Shown: positions 1 to 11,608 of the stretch, piece by piece
How the letters are laid out: every line of letters begins with the position of its first letter
Numbering within the stretch: the first letter of the stretch is position 1
NCBI RefSeq assembly: GCF_013456555.2
Contig: NZ_CP059154.1
Span: 1,922,001-1,986,000, forward strand
Length of the DNA: 64,000 nucleotides
Origin: Natrinema zhouii
Lineage (GTDB): Archaea; Halobacteriota; Halobacteria; Halobacteriales; Natrialbaceae
Direction: 5' to 3'
The notes under the pieces: model-generated
What the model was told of the DNA's origin: nothing
Database searches by the model: none
The model's input: the letters and a program-made list of their open reading frames with translations, nothing else
Program-made: the position numbers and the translations under genes

Positions 1-2219
<2,219 letters not shown>

Positions 2220-2452
2220 CGTTCATCGGATCTGAATTGCAACCTGCAGTTGTAATTCAAGAGTGACCCGGGAACGGGTCCAGTGGACGCCTGGACTACA
2301 CGTACACACGGTCTCATCTGCACGCCGTAGACGCGGCATGCATTAACCCTTCCCAGCCACGTTTACACGGGCTGGTGCATCGGTTGTTGTTCGGATTAAA
2401 CCGAAATCGCCTGCCCCACTTAAGGGGCACGATTCGGTCGTCTTCCGAGACA
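2220..2452 (-). other. tRNA-Ala to 23S spacer with hairpins and a likely spacer promoter
   Basis: This 233-nt spacer holds a 10-bp hairpin at 2234-2258 (arms GAATTGCAAC and GTTGTAATTC), a second one around 2266-2279, and a palindrome at 2412-2429 with TTAA in its loop. On the minus strand the last reads GCCCCTTAAGTGGGGC, preceded by CCGAATCGT. This has the same plan as the operon promoters upstream of 16S (a TATA box inside a GCCC...GGGC dyad). An internal spacer promoter is known from Halobacterium rRNA operons, so I infer one here. The 5' arm of the 23S processing stem must also lie in this spacer; its 3' arm is outside the window. Confidence 0.55.
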
Positions 2453-2524
2453 TGGACCCACAGGGATTCGAACCCTGGGCATCCTCCTTGCAAAGGAGGC
2501 ACTCTACCACTGAGCTATGGGCCC
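2453..2524 (-). tRNA. tRNA-Ala(UGC) in the 16S-23S spacer
   Basis: The minus strand folds as a complete 72-nt cloverleaf. The acceptor arm is GGGCCCA with TGGGTCC and discriminator A; the anticodon stem-loop is CTCCTTTGCAAGGAG with anticodon TGC; the T arm contains GGTTCGAATCC. CCA is not encoded and there is no intron. A tRNA-Ala(UGC) between 16S and 23S is the standard haloarchaeal arrangement. Confidence 0.98.
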
Positions 2525-2526
2525 AC

Positions 2527-2549
2527 GCCCGTCTCAAATCGAGACGGGC
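2527..2549 (-). other. 9-bp perfect hairpin between 16S and tRNA-Ala
   Basis: GCCCGTCTC and GAGACGGGC enclose a 5-nt loop immediately upstream of tRNA-Ala on the transcript. It is probably a processing or antitermination structure of the pre-rRNA; the role is inferred. Confidence 0.6.
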
Positions 2550-2560
2550 ATGGTTTGGGT

Positions 2561-2622
2561 GTTAGCCTTGATAGTTCTAAGGTGCCCGATCGGCCAAACG
2601 GTGGTCGATCGAACGTGGAACC
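2561..2622 (-). other. 16S processing stem, 3' arm, with half of a bulge-helix-bulge
   Basis: On the transcript this segment pairs with 4216-4281, on the other side of 16S. Paired blocks are GTTAGCCTTG with CAAGGCTAAC and CCCGATCGG with CCGATCGGG. Between them the strands form GTTC/GAAC, a 3-nt bulge (TTA, plus positions 2578-2580), a 4-bp helix GGTG/CACC (plus 2581-2584) and a 3-nt bulge (ACG) on the other strand. That is the canonical bulge-helix-bulge recognised by archaeal splicing endonuclease. Confidence 0.9.
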
Positions 2623-2668
2623 GCAATCCGCTAAGGTGGGTCAGGCACGACGGCCTGATCCCGGTCTG

Positions 2669-4141
<1,473 letters not shown>

Positions 4142-4153
4142 GCTATATATGTA

Positions 4154-4172
4154 CTCCCAGCTTGGCTGGGAG
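4154..4172 (-). other. 7-bp hairpin just upstream of 16S
   Basis: CTCCCAG and CTGGGAG flank a 5-nt loop about a dozen bases before the 16S 5' end, inside the pre-rRNA leader. It is likely a folding or processing element. Confidence 0.6.
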
Positions 4173-4215
4173 GGTCTGTTGGCGGTGAATGTTGCAAACA
4201 CACTCACACATAAAT

Positions 4216-4281
4216 GGTCCACGTTCGATGACACTGATCGAGTGACCGATCGGGCGTCACCGAACTACCAAGGCTAACATC
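4216..4281 (-). other. 16S processing stem, 5' arm, with half of a bulge-helix-bulge
   Basis: This is the partner of 2561-2622. On the transcript it contributes GTTC, the helix strand GGTG (plus 4258-4261) and bulge ACG (plus 4255-4257), followed by CCCGATCGG. Pairing of the two arms is nearly continuous, with a less regular patch at the 16S-proximal end. Confidence 0.9.
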
Positions 4282-4442
4282 AGATCCCATCTGTACGGCG
4301 GACCGCAGGGGTAGGATCCTCATTTCCTTCGGACATATTCGTAAGTCGTCTGGGGTACATAACCCCTTCGGACTCGAATCGTCCGTGACAACGCGGCGTA
4401 TCCAAACGCCCCGTCGCCACATCTTCGTGTTCACATCCAAAT

Positions 4443-4470
4443 GCCCTCGAACGTATAAGGGCGTCGGATC
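4443..4470 (-). promoter_or_regulatory. rRNA operon promoter, most 16S-proximal clear copy
   Basis: The minus strand reads GATCCGACGCCCTTATACGT followed by TCGAGGGC: a CCGACG block (BRE region), then a TTATA box inside a GCCC...GGGC dyad (4443-4462). Tandem promoters of this type upstream of 16S are known in haloarchaea. A more degenerate relative may lie at about 4390-4410 (GGCG TTTGGATA CGCC on the minus strand). Confidence 0.8.
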
Positions 4471-4523
4471 GCCCCCACGCCGGAAACCGCATCCGGCGGG
4501 GGTGTGTACGATCACAACTGAAC

Positions 4524-4550
4524 GCCCAGGCACGTATAAGGGCTCCGGAT
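4524..4550 (-). promoter_or_regulatory. rRNA operon promoter, second copy
   Basis: The minus strand reads GATCCGGAGCCCTTATACGT then GCCTGGGC. It has the same TATA box within the same GCCC...GGGC dyad (4524-4543) as the copy at 4443, about 80 bp further upstream. Confidence 0.8.
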
Positions 4551-4728
4551 CATCGCGACCGGCAGTTCCGATCGCGACCATGATCGTGTGGAGCCCTCGA
4601 GTACGCAGTCTCTCGTCGGATCGAAGCGACGAGGTGTCCGAGGACGGATGTAACGTCTGCCTCCGCGCCGGGTTGCGGCCGGAGGGGACGTGGCGGCGTG
4701 CGCCACGTCGTTCGCATTACAATCAGAT

Positions 4729-4757
4729 GCCGGGCGTACATATAAGGCCGTCGGACG
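4729..4757 (-). promoter_or_regulatory. rRNA operon promoter, distal copy
   Basis: The minus strand reads GTCCGACGGCCTTATATGTA then CGCCCGGC. The TATA box is embedded in a weaker GCC...GGC dyad. It lies about 590 bp upstream of 16S and is probably the first promoter of the operon. From here to the next gene at 5049 I see no further coding or structured feature. Confidence 0.7.
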
Positions 4758-5048
4758 AGACTTGTATCGGAATCCGATACCATGGCACGGTTTTCCACGA
4801 AAACGTAGTGTCAATAACACTGATAAGTGCGATCGCTGCTCGAGCGAGCGGAACCAGTCTCGAGAATGTCACGCGGGCGGAGGTCGGCCGATCATCCCAC
4901 CCTTGCAGGTGCGGTCTGGCCGAATGATACCCGCGTGGTCGCACTCGAGCGCGAACGCGCAAGAAGGCTTCGTGTCGTGAGTCACTGCGCTGGGGGCAGA
5001 GACGCGCATCGATGCCGATAAACCACGTGCGTTGCAAGGGGGAAACGA

Positions 5049-5426
5049 ATGGTCCGGGACCCGTTCGCTTCGGAGTCGACGCCGTCCGCGGAGGAGATCT
5101 GTGCTGCGCTGGACGATCCCGACTGCCGCGAGATTATCCGGAATCTCGAGAAGCCCATGACTGCGTCCGAGCTATCGAAGCGGTGTGAGATCCCGCAGTC
5201 AACGCTGTACCGGAAACTCGAGCTGTTGACCGAATCGACGCTGCTCGAGGAGTCGACCGAGATTCGACAGGACGGACACCACGCGAGCAAGTACTCGGTC
5301 GCGTTCGACGAGATTACGCTCGGATTGGACGAGGATCGATCGCTGTCGGTCGAGATCGAGCGACCGGCCCGGACGGCGGACGAACGGCTCGCGGAGCTGT
5401 GGTCGGAGGTGCGAAAGGAAACATGA
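5049..5426 (+). CDS. HTH transcriptional regulator (ArsR/MarR-like winged helix)
   Basis: A 125-residue soluble, acidic protein. A winged-helix DNA-binding domain spans roughly residues 15-85, with ELSKRCEIPQSTLYRKLELL as the helix-turn-helix, followed by the wing (DGHHASKYSV) and a short acidic tail. It resembles the small ArsR-like HTH proteins common in haloarchaea. Its stop codon overlaps the start of the next gene (ATGA at 5423-5426), so the two are translationally coupled. I infer that it is a DNA-binding regulator, perhaps of its own operon; no ligand site is visible. Confidence 0.85.
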   Translation: MVRDPFASESTPSAEEICAALDDPDCREIIRNLEKPMTASELSKRCEIPQSTLYRKLELLTESTLLEESTEIRQDGHHASKYSVAFDEITLGLDEDRSLSVEIERPARTADERLAELWSEVRKET

Positions 5427-5719
5427 ATCCGTTCCCGACAGGACCGACCGAGACGATGCTCGCGCTGGCGGTCGTCAAGACGCTCGTGCTCGTCGTTGGA
5501 GGGGTCATTACGTACTTCGCGCTCAAGGCGTATCGGCGAACGCGACAGCGCGCGCTAGGGTATCTCGCGGCGGGATTCGGGCTGGTCACGCTCGGATTTG
5601 TACTCGCCGGGATGTTGTACGAGCTACTCGGCGTCGAGCTTGCGACTGGGATTTTGCTCGAGAGTCTGCTCGTCCTGGCCGGGTTTCTCGTGATCGCGTA
5701 CTCGCTGTACGTGCAGTAA
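5423..5719 (+). CDS. Small membrane protein paired with the HTH gene (DUF7521-like)
   Basis: A 98-residue protein with three hydrophobic segments (about residues 10-30, 42-64 and 70-92) separated by short charged loops such as RRTRQRA. An upstream in-frame GTG exists, but the ATG at 5423 overlaps the stop of the regulator gene in the usual coupled arrangement, so I chose it. HTH plus three-TM pairs of this kind recur in haloarchaea. The membrane protein may sense a signal for the regulator; that is inference from linkage only. Confidence 0.8.
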   Translation: MNPFPTGPTETMLALAVVKTLVLVVGGVITYFALKAYRRTRQRALGYLAAGFGLVTLGFVLAGMLYELLGVELATGILLESLLVLAGFLVIAYSLYVQ

Positions 5720-6007
5720 CGGGCGCGAGCGCCGATCGATAGAAGACGGACTGAGGTGAAAGCGACGCGGAACGGACTCTTTGTGTCGGCTCGATGAGAA
5801 AGACGAAATAGCAGACTGCTATCGTGGCAACAGGGGATCGCCACGCCCTCCCCAGCCGATTCGTTCGCTGCGCTCACTCATCCCTCGCACGGAGTCGTCC
5901 TGCGTTTCGCCGTCGGCGAACCGCAAGCCAGCGCGCGCCATATCGGATTATCAAGTAGCGCGACGCGGCGGATCGTGGCCGTCACGTCGTCGGTACGAAT
6001 CAAGCCG
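5720..6007. repeat. Intergenic region with dispersed repeat copy 1
   Basis: The stretch from about 5826 to 5945 carries GGCAACAGGGGATCGCCACG, CCCTCCCCAGCCGATTCG and CGCGCGCCA. The same order of blocks occurs at 25.93-26.08 kb, and the conserved core occurs inverted at 57.66-57.73 kb. No credible gene lies here. The repeat sits between convergent genes. Confidence 0.7.
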
Positions 6008-7504
6008 TCATCGGTTCAGAGTATGAATCGCGTGTCCGAGTGCGTTTTCCGCGGCTTCCATCACCGACTCCGAGAGCGTCGGATGCGCGTGGACCGTCGC
6101 GGCGACGTCCTCGAGGGTCGCGCCGAGTTCGATCGCGAGACCGAGTTCGGCGATCAGTTCCGAGGCTTCGGGGCCGACGATCGAGGCACCGAGGACGTAG
6201 CCGTCCGCGTCGTCGGCGACGATTTTGACGGAGCCGTCCGAGTCGCCGGTCGTCAGCGCGCGACCGCTGGCCCGGAACGGGAACTGTCCGGTCACGGTGT
6301 CGAAGCCGGCTTCCTCGGCTTCGGGTTCGGTCATCCCGACGGTAGCGATTTCGGGGTCGGTGAAGACGACTGCGGGCATAGCCTGGTGGTCGAGAGCCGC
6401 GGGCTCGCCGGCGATCACCTCGGCGGCGACCTTCCCCTCCGCGCTGCCCTTGTGTGCGAGCATCGGTTCGCCAGCGACGTCACCGGCGGCGAAGATGTGA
6501 TCGACGTTCGTACGCGCGCGCGAATCGGTTTCAATGAACCCGCGCTCGTTCGTCTCGACGCCGGCCGCCTCGAGGTCGAGCGTGTCCGAGACCGGCTGTC
6601 GACCGACGGCCACGAGCACCCGCTCGACGTCGAACTCGATCCGTTCGTCCGCCGCCTGTTCCGCGCCGCTCGCCTCCGCGGCGCGTGACGCCTCGCTCCC
6701 GCCGTCAGCAGCGGCCTGCTCGGCCGGTTCGGCGACGACGCGGATTCCGCCCTCGTCGTGGTCGTGCCAATCCGCGGCGGTGTAGCCGAACTCGAAGTCG
6801 ATCCCGAGGTCGTTCGCCCGCTGCTTCACGGGGCGTTTGAGGTCGTCATCGTACCCCGGGAGGATCGAGTCGAGCATCTCGACGACGGTCACGTCGGTCC
6901 CGAGCTTGGCGAAGACACTCGCGAGTTCCATCCCAATGTAGCCGGCCCCGACGACGACCATCGAATCGGGGACCGACTCGAGGGCCAGCGCCTGTTTCGA
7001 GTCCAGCACGGGCTCGTCCCCGAACTCGAAGTTCGGGATCTGGATGGGACGCGAACCGGTCGCGACGACCGCGTGTTCGAACTCGAGGCTCTCCGAACCC
7101 TGGCCCTCGCCGCTGTGAGAGACGCGGACGGTGTTCTCGTCCGCGAATCGGGCGGTGCCCTCGAGCAGGTTGACCTGATTCGCCTTGCAGAGCTTCTCGA
7201 CGCCGCTCGTGAGCTGATCGACGACGCCATCCTTCCAGTCCATCATCCTGGCGAGGTCGACCGCGGGGTCGGCGTGGATCCCCATCTCCTCGGCGGTGGC
7301 GGCCTCGTGGGCGACATCGGTCGCGGTAATAAGCGCTTTCGAGGGGATGCAGCCGTAGTTCAGGCAGGTCCCTCCGTACGCGTCTTTCTCGACGAGCGTG
7401 ACGTCCAGATCGAGCTGTCCGGCGCGGATCGCAGCCACGTAGCCGGCGGGGCCCGCGCCGATAATCAGTACGTCCGTTCCGGTGGTGACGTCTCCGACGA
7501 CCAT
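6008..7504 (-). CDS. lpdA: Dihydrolipoyl dehydrogenase (E3)
   Basis: An FAD-dependent disulfide oxidoreductase of 498 residues that reoxidises dihydrolipoamide on the E2 subunit using NAD+. N-terminal GAGPAGY is the FAD site; GGTCLNYGCIPSK carries the redox-active cysteine pair; GAGYIGME is the NAD site; AAGDV is the second FAD motif; HAHPTLSE at the C-terminus gives the catalytic His. An Ala/Glu-rich insert at about residues 258-290 makes it slightly longer than typical. It is the last gene of the pdhABC-lpd cluster, 60 bp after pdhC. Confidence 0.96.
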   Translation of the reverse strand: MVVGDVTTGTDVLIIGAGPAGYVAAIRAGQLDLDVTLVEKDAYGGTCLNYGCIPSKALITATDVAHEAATAEEMGIHADPAVDLARMMDWKDGVVDQLTSGVEKLCKANQVNLLEGTARFADENTVRVSHSGEGQGSESLEFEHAVVATGSRPIQIPNFEFGDEPVLDSKQALALESVPDSMVVVGAGYIGMELASVFAKLGTDVTVVEMLDSILPGYDDDLKRPVKQRANDLGIDFEFGYTAADWHDHDEGGIRVVAEPAEQAAADGGSEASRAAEASGAEQAADERIEFDVERVLVAVGRQPVSDTLDLEAAGVETNERGFIETDSRARTNVDHIFAAGDVAGEPMLAHKGSAEGKVAAEVIAGEPAALDHQAMPAVVFTDPEIATVGMTEPEAEEAGFDTVTGQFPFRASGRALTTGDSDGSVKIVADDADGYVLGASIVGPEASELIAELGLAIELGATLEDVAATVHAHPTLSESVMEAAENALGHAIHTLNR

Positions 7505-7564
7505 CGGTTACCGTCCTCCGTCGTGTATGAAATGTGCGCTCATGTTGGGTAGGTTCGTCTTCGA

Positions 7565-9229
7565 TCACTCGAGCAATAGTAGGCCGGGGTTCTCGAGGTA
7601 CTCCATCACGGTATTCGTGAACTGGGCACCGACGGCTCCGTCGATCAACCGGTGGTCGAACGACAGCGAGAGCGTCAGCACAGAACGGGGTTCGATCGAC
7701 TCGGTTCCGTCCTCGTCGGTCATCACGCGCGGTTTACGCTTTATTTCGCCGATCGCGAGGATCCCCGCCTCGGGGTAGTTGATGATCGGCGTGGCGTACT
7801 CGCCGCCGATACCGCCGACGTTGGTGATCGTAAACGTCGACCCCTGCAGTTCGCTGGGGCTGATCGTCCGATCGCGAGCCTTCTGGACGAGTTCGTTCAT
7901 CTCCGAGGAGAGCTGGAGCAGTCCCTTCTGATCGATGTCGTCGACCACTGGTACCATCAGTCCGACGTCGGTCGCGGTCGCGATGCCGATGTTGTAGTAG
8001 TCGCGGTAGACGACCTCCTCGTTTGCCTCGTCGATGACCGCGTTCATCTCGGGGTGTTCTTTCAGCGCCGCGACGACGGCCTTCATGATGAACGGCATGT
8101 AGGTCAGTCGAATGCCCCGCTCCTCGGCGCGCGGTTTGAGGTCCTCGCGGGCCTCGACGAGTTCGGTCACGTCGACCTCGTCGTGGTGGGTGACGTGAGG
8201 GGCGCTGTACTTCGACTCGACCATCGCTTCGGCGATTCGCTTGCGGACGCCCCGGAACGGCTCGCGTCGTTCGCGCTCGCCCTCCGCGAAATCGGTTCCC
8301 TTCGTCCCGACCGATTCGCCCGCTTCGACCGCTTCTCTATCTGCTTCTTGCGCCTGACGCTGTGCCTCGGCGTACTCCTGAACTGCGTCCGGCGTGACGA
8401 ACGCCTCGCCGTCGCGCTCTTCAGTCGACGGGACGGCATCGATATCGATCCCCTCCTCCGCAGCCATCCGCCGGGTCGCCGGCGCGGCGAGGGTCGTATC
8501 GCGGTCCGCTGACTCGACCTGCGTCGGTGTCCCGGTCCGCTGTGGACTCGAGGCCCCGGTCGTGCTCTCGGTCGCCGTTTCCTCGGTGGGCTCGATGTCT
8601 GCACTCGCCCCGCTCGAGTCGCTCGGTTCAGATTCCGCCTCGCTGGGTGCTTCTCCGGCCGCCCGTGACTGGACCTGGGCCGCGTCGTCGCCGGACCCGC
8701 CCCCGGTCGCGGCCTGCATGTCGGCTGCAGTGATCCGGCCGCCAGGACCGCTGCCCTGAATCCTCGAGAGGTCGATCCCCTGTTCGCGGGCCATGCGACG
8801 AACGCGCGGCGGTGCGAAGACGCGGTCGTCGGGCGGGGCGACTTCCTCGGTGTCGGTGCCGGTCGCACCGAGGTCGCCGGCAGGTTCGGCGCCGTCGCCC
8901 GGTGGCTCGCTCGGATCGTCGACGCCGGCTGGTTCGCTCGTCATCTCCTGCTCCGATTCGGTCGGTTCTGCAGCCTCGTCGCTCTCCTCGCCTGCAACGT
9001 CGAACGAAATGATTACCGTCCCAACCGGGACGATCTCGCCCTCCTCGACGTGCAACTCGCGGACGGTGCCGTTGACCGGCGCGGGGACCTCCACGAGGGC
9101 CTTGTCCGTCTCGACCTCCGCGACCGGCTGATCTTCGGACACCGCATCGCCCGCCTCGACCAGCCACGAGACCAGTTCGCCCTCCGCGACCCCTTCGCCG
9201 ACGTCCGGTAGTTCGAACTCTCTGACCAT
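7565..9229 (-). CDS. pdhC: 2-oxoacid dehydrogenase E2, lipoamide acyltransferase
   Basis: A 554-residue E2 core protein. Residues 1-80 are a lipoyl domain with the lipoylation lysine in ETDKALVEV. An acidic Glu/Ser/Thr linker follows, then a peripheral-subunit-binding domain (FAPPRVRRMAREQGIDL...GSGPGGRIT), a second acidic linker, and a second similar domain (APATRRMAAEEGIDIDAV). The catalytic domain ends with SFDHRLIDGAVGAQF, containing the active-site His and Asp. It carries the acyl group between E1 and E3. Its ATG lies one base from the pdhB stop. The substrate (pyruvate or branched-chain 2-oxoacid) cannot be settled by sequence reading. Confidence 0.94.
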   Translation of the reverse strand: MVREFELPDVGEGVAEGELVSWLVEAGDAVSEDQPVAEVETDKALVEVPAPVNGTVRELHVEEGEIVPVGTVIISFDVAGEESDEAAEPTESEQEMTSEPAGVDDPSEPPGDGAEPAGDLGATGTDTEEVAPPDDRVFAPPRVRRMAREQGIDLSRIQGSGPGGRITAADMQAATGGGSGDDAAQVQSRAAGEAPSEAESEPSDSSGASADIEPTEETATESTTGASSPQRTGTPTQVESADRDTTLAAPATRRMAAEEGIDIDAVPSTEERDGEAFVTPDAVQEYAEAQRQAQEADREAVEAGESVGTKGTDFAEGERERREPFRGVRKRIAEAMVESKYSAPHVTHHDEVDVTELVEAREDLKPRAEERGIRLTYMPFIMKAVVAALKEHPEMNAVIDEANEEVVYRDYYNIGIATATDVGLMVPVVDDIDQKGLLQLSSEMNELVQKARDRTISPSELQGSTFTITNVGGIGGEYATPIINYPEAGILAIGEIKRKPRVMTDEDGTESIEPRSVLTLSLSFDHRLIDGAVGAQFTNTVMEYLENPGLLLLE

Positions 9230-9230
9230 G

Positions 9231-10226
9231 TTAGAACTCCACAGCGTTGCGAATGCCGTCCTCGATGCGCGCCGGTTCGGGCAGGTAGTAGTCCTCGAGC
9301 GCGTACAGCGGGAACGGCGTGTCGAACCCCGTGATGCGCTCCACCGGCGCTTCCTGATACAGGAGTGCTTCCTCCTGCAGGGTCGCGGTGATCTCGGCTC
9401 CCAGACCGCCCGTCTTGGGAGCCTCGTGAACGACGGCAGCGCGACCGGTTTTCTTGAACGATTCGACGATGGTCTCCTCGTCCAGCGGGGACACCGTCCG
9501 CAGGTCGACCACCTCGGCGTCGATCCCCTCGTTCGCGAGGTTCTCCGCCGCCTCGAGCGTCGGCCGGGTCATTGCACCCCAGGTGTAGACCGAAATGTCG
9601 CTCCCCTCGCGGCGGACGGCCGCCTCGCCGATCGGCACCTCGTACGATTCCTCGGGGACTTCCTCGCGGAAGGCCCGGTAGATGAGCTTCGGCTCGAGGA
9701 AGAGCACCGGATCCGGGCTCCGGATGGCGCTGGTCAGCAGCCCCTTGGTGTCGTAGGGAGTGGAGGGGATGACGACCTTGAGCCCGGGCTGGTGGACGAA
9801 CATCGCCTCCGTCGACTCGGAGTGGTGTTCCGGCGCGCGAATCCCGCCGCCGTAGGGAGCCCTGATGACCATGGGGCACGTATATCGGCCGCGCGAGCGC
9901 GTCCGCAGGCGCGCCGCGTGCGAGACGATCTGGTCGAACGCGGGGTAGATGAAGCCCATGAACTGGATCTCGGGCACCGGCCGCATCCCGTAGGCGGCCA
10001 TCCCGATCGCCGTGCCGACGATCCCCGACTCCGCCAGCGGGGTATCGATCACCCGGTTCTCGCCGAACTCGTCGTAGAGCCCTTCGGTCGCGCGGAAGAC
10101 GCCGCCGTTCCGGCCGACGTCCTCGCCCATGACGAGGACGTCCTCGTCTCGTTCCATCTCGGTTTGCAAGCCGTCCTGTACCGCCTGTACCAGCGTGAGG
10201 TTCTCTGCGTCGGATTCTACGGACAT
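9231..10226 (-). CDS. pdhB: 2-oxoacid dehydrogenase E1 beta subunit
   Basis: A 331-residue transketolase-like beta subunit that pairs with the gene upstream to form the thiamine-diphosphate-dependent decarboxylase. Recognisable stretches are VLVMGEDVGRNGGVFRATEG, ESGIVGTAIGMAAYG and RITGFDTPFPLY. Length is normal for the family. It begins 4 bp after the pdhA stop, in a tight minus-strand operon. Members of this family in haloarchaea include both pyruvate and branched-chain enzymes; pdh naming is by cluster order. Confidence 0.94.
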   Translation of the reverse strand: MSVESDAENLTLVQAVQDGLQTEMERDEDVLVMGEDVGRNGGVFRATEGLYDEFGENRVIDTPLAESGIVGTAIGMAAYGMRPVPEIQFMGFIYPAFDQIVSHAARLRTRSRGRYTCPMVIRAPYGGGIRAPEHHSESTEAMFVHQPGLKVVIPSTPYDTKGLLTSAIRSPDPVLFLEPKLIYRAFREEVPEESYEVPIGEAAVRREGSDISVYTWGAMTRPTLEAAENLANEGIDAEVVDLRTVSPLDEETIVESFKKTGRAAVVHEAPKTGGLGAEITATLQEEALLYQEAPVERITGFDTPFPLYALEDYYLPEPARIEDGIRNAVEF

Positions 10227-10230
10227 GATA

Positions 10231-11337
10231 TCACTCCAGCAGCGCGTCGTCGCCGTGGTCTTCGCGAATCGATTCGAAGTACTCGAGCTGTCGCCGTAAC
10301 CGTCGGGGCATCCCCTCGTAGACGTGGGCGAAGATTTCTTCAGGATCCGGCCGTTCGACCGACTCGGCCTCGTCGATGGCGTCGGCCACGTTCCTCTCGA
10401 TCCGATCTTCGATCGCGTCGACCCGCTCGTCGTCGAGCATGCCGTTCGATCGCAGATACGTCTCGAGGCGCGGGATGGGGTCCTTCTGCTTCCAGCGTTC
10501 GACCTCGTCGTCGCTCCGGTAGACGGAGGGGTCGTCGGCGGTGGTGTGAGCCCCGAACCGGTACTGGACGGCCTCGATGAGCGTCGGTCGCAGTTCGCCC
10601 TCGCCGGGGTTTTTCGCCTTCTCGACGGCCTCGCGGGTGACCTTGTAGACAGCTAGCGGGTCCATGCCGTCGACCTGCACGCCCTCGAAGCCGTAGGCGG
10701 TGGCCTTCTGGGCCAGCGTCGCGCTGGCCGTCTGGCGCTCGCGCGGCACCGAGATGGCCCACTGGTTGTTGTTACAGAAGAAGACGTTCGGCGTGTCGAA
10801 GACGCCGGCGAAGTTCAGTCCCTCGTGGAAGTCGCCCTCCGACGTCGCGCCGTCGCCGAAGTAACACATGAAGGCCTTCTCTTCGCCCTTGAGCTTCGAG
10901 GCCCACGCCGCGCCGGTCGCGTGGGGAATCTGGGTCGCGATGGGGACGGCGACCGAGAAGATGTTGACGTCCTCAGGCATGTAGTTGCCCCGCTCGTGGC
11001 CCATCCAGTAGAGCAGCGTTCGCTCGAGGGAGAGGCCCCGAACCAGTCCGACGCCGTGCTCGCGGTAGCTGGGGAACACCCAGTCCTCGGTGTCCAAGGC
11101 GTGGGCGCTGCCGACCTGTGCGCCCTCTTGCCCCGACAGCGGCGGATAGGTCCCCATCCGTCCCTGCCGCTGGAGGCTGACGGCCCGCTCGTCGAAGCGG
11201 CGCACGAGCCGCATCTGCTCGTACATCTCGACGAGTTCGTCCTCGGTGAGGTCGGGCACGTCGACGCCCTCGCGAACGCGGCCCGCCTCGTCGAGTACCT
11301 GTACTCGCTCGTCGGGATCGCGCTGTAACGTACTCAC
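10231..11337 (-). CDS. pdhA: 2-oxoacid dehydrogenase E1 alpha subunit
   Basis: A 368-residue E1 alpha protein. The thiamine diphosphate motif is present as [16 protein letters not shown], ending with NNNQWAIS. I chose the GTG at 11337 ([13 protein letters not shown]) because it gives the usual family length; the frame stays open 51 codons upstream but with no resemblance to E1. It is the first gene of pdhA-pdhB-pdhC-lpdA. The 271 bp between it and lipA contain short AT-rich patches (TTTACCC and AAACTATTT on the minus strand) that may be its promoter. Confidence 0.94.
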   Translation of the reverse strand: MSTLQRDPDERVQVLDEAGRVREGVDVPDLTEDELVEMYEQMRLVRRFDERAVSLQRQGRMGTYPPLSGQEGAQVGSAHALDTEDWVFPSYREHGVGLVRGLSLERTLLYWMGHERGNYMPEDVNIFSVAVPIATQIPHATGAAWASKLKGEEKAFMCYFGDGATSEGDFHEGLNFAGVFDTPNVFFCNNNQWAISVPRERQTASATLAQKATAYGFEGVQVDGMDPLAVYKVTREAVEKAKNPGEGELRPTLIEAVQYRFGAHTTADDPSVYRSDDEVERWKQKDPIPRLETYLRSNGMLDDERVDAIEDRIERNVADAIDEAESVERPDPEEIFAHVYEGMPRRLRRQLEYFESIREDHGDDALLE

Positions 11338-11608
11338 GGGAAGACCCACCTGTACATACCCTAGTGAACTATCGCTCAGGGTAAAGGAGTTTCCCAAATA
11401 GTTTACTAACGGAGAGATTCTTGCCAGCCCGCTTCGAAAATATCGATCCTCAGTGGAAGATTCTGGACAGAAGTGATCGGAGATGGGCATTTTGTGCTGA
11501 TCGTCGAAACAGAGCCTCGAGACGGGACCCGGACTGAGTGAAACCGACGTTCGATCGGAGCCGATTCACCGATCTGTATGGCGGAGCGCCCATTCGTCGA
11601 CGCAACAC

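Noticed and set aside
9228..10580. A 450-codon plus-strand frame opposite pdhB and pdhA
   Set aside because: It covers two conserved genes in antisense; it is low-complexity and Arg-rich.
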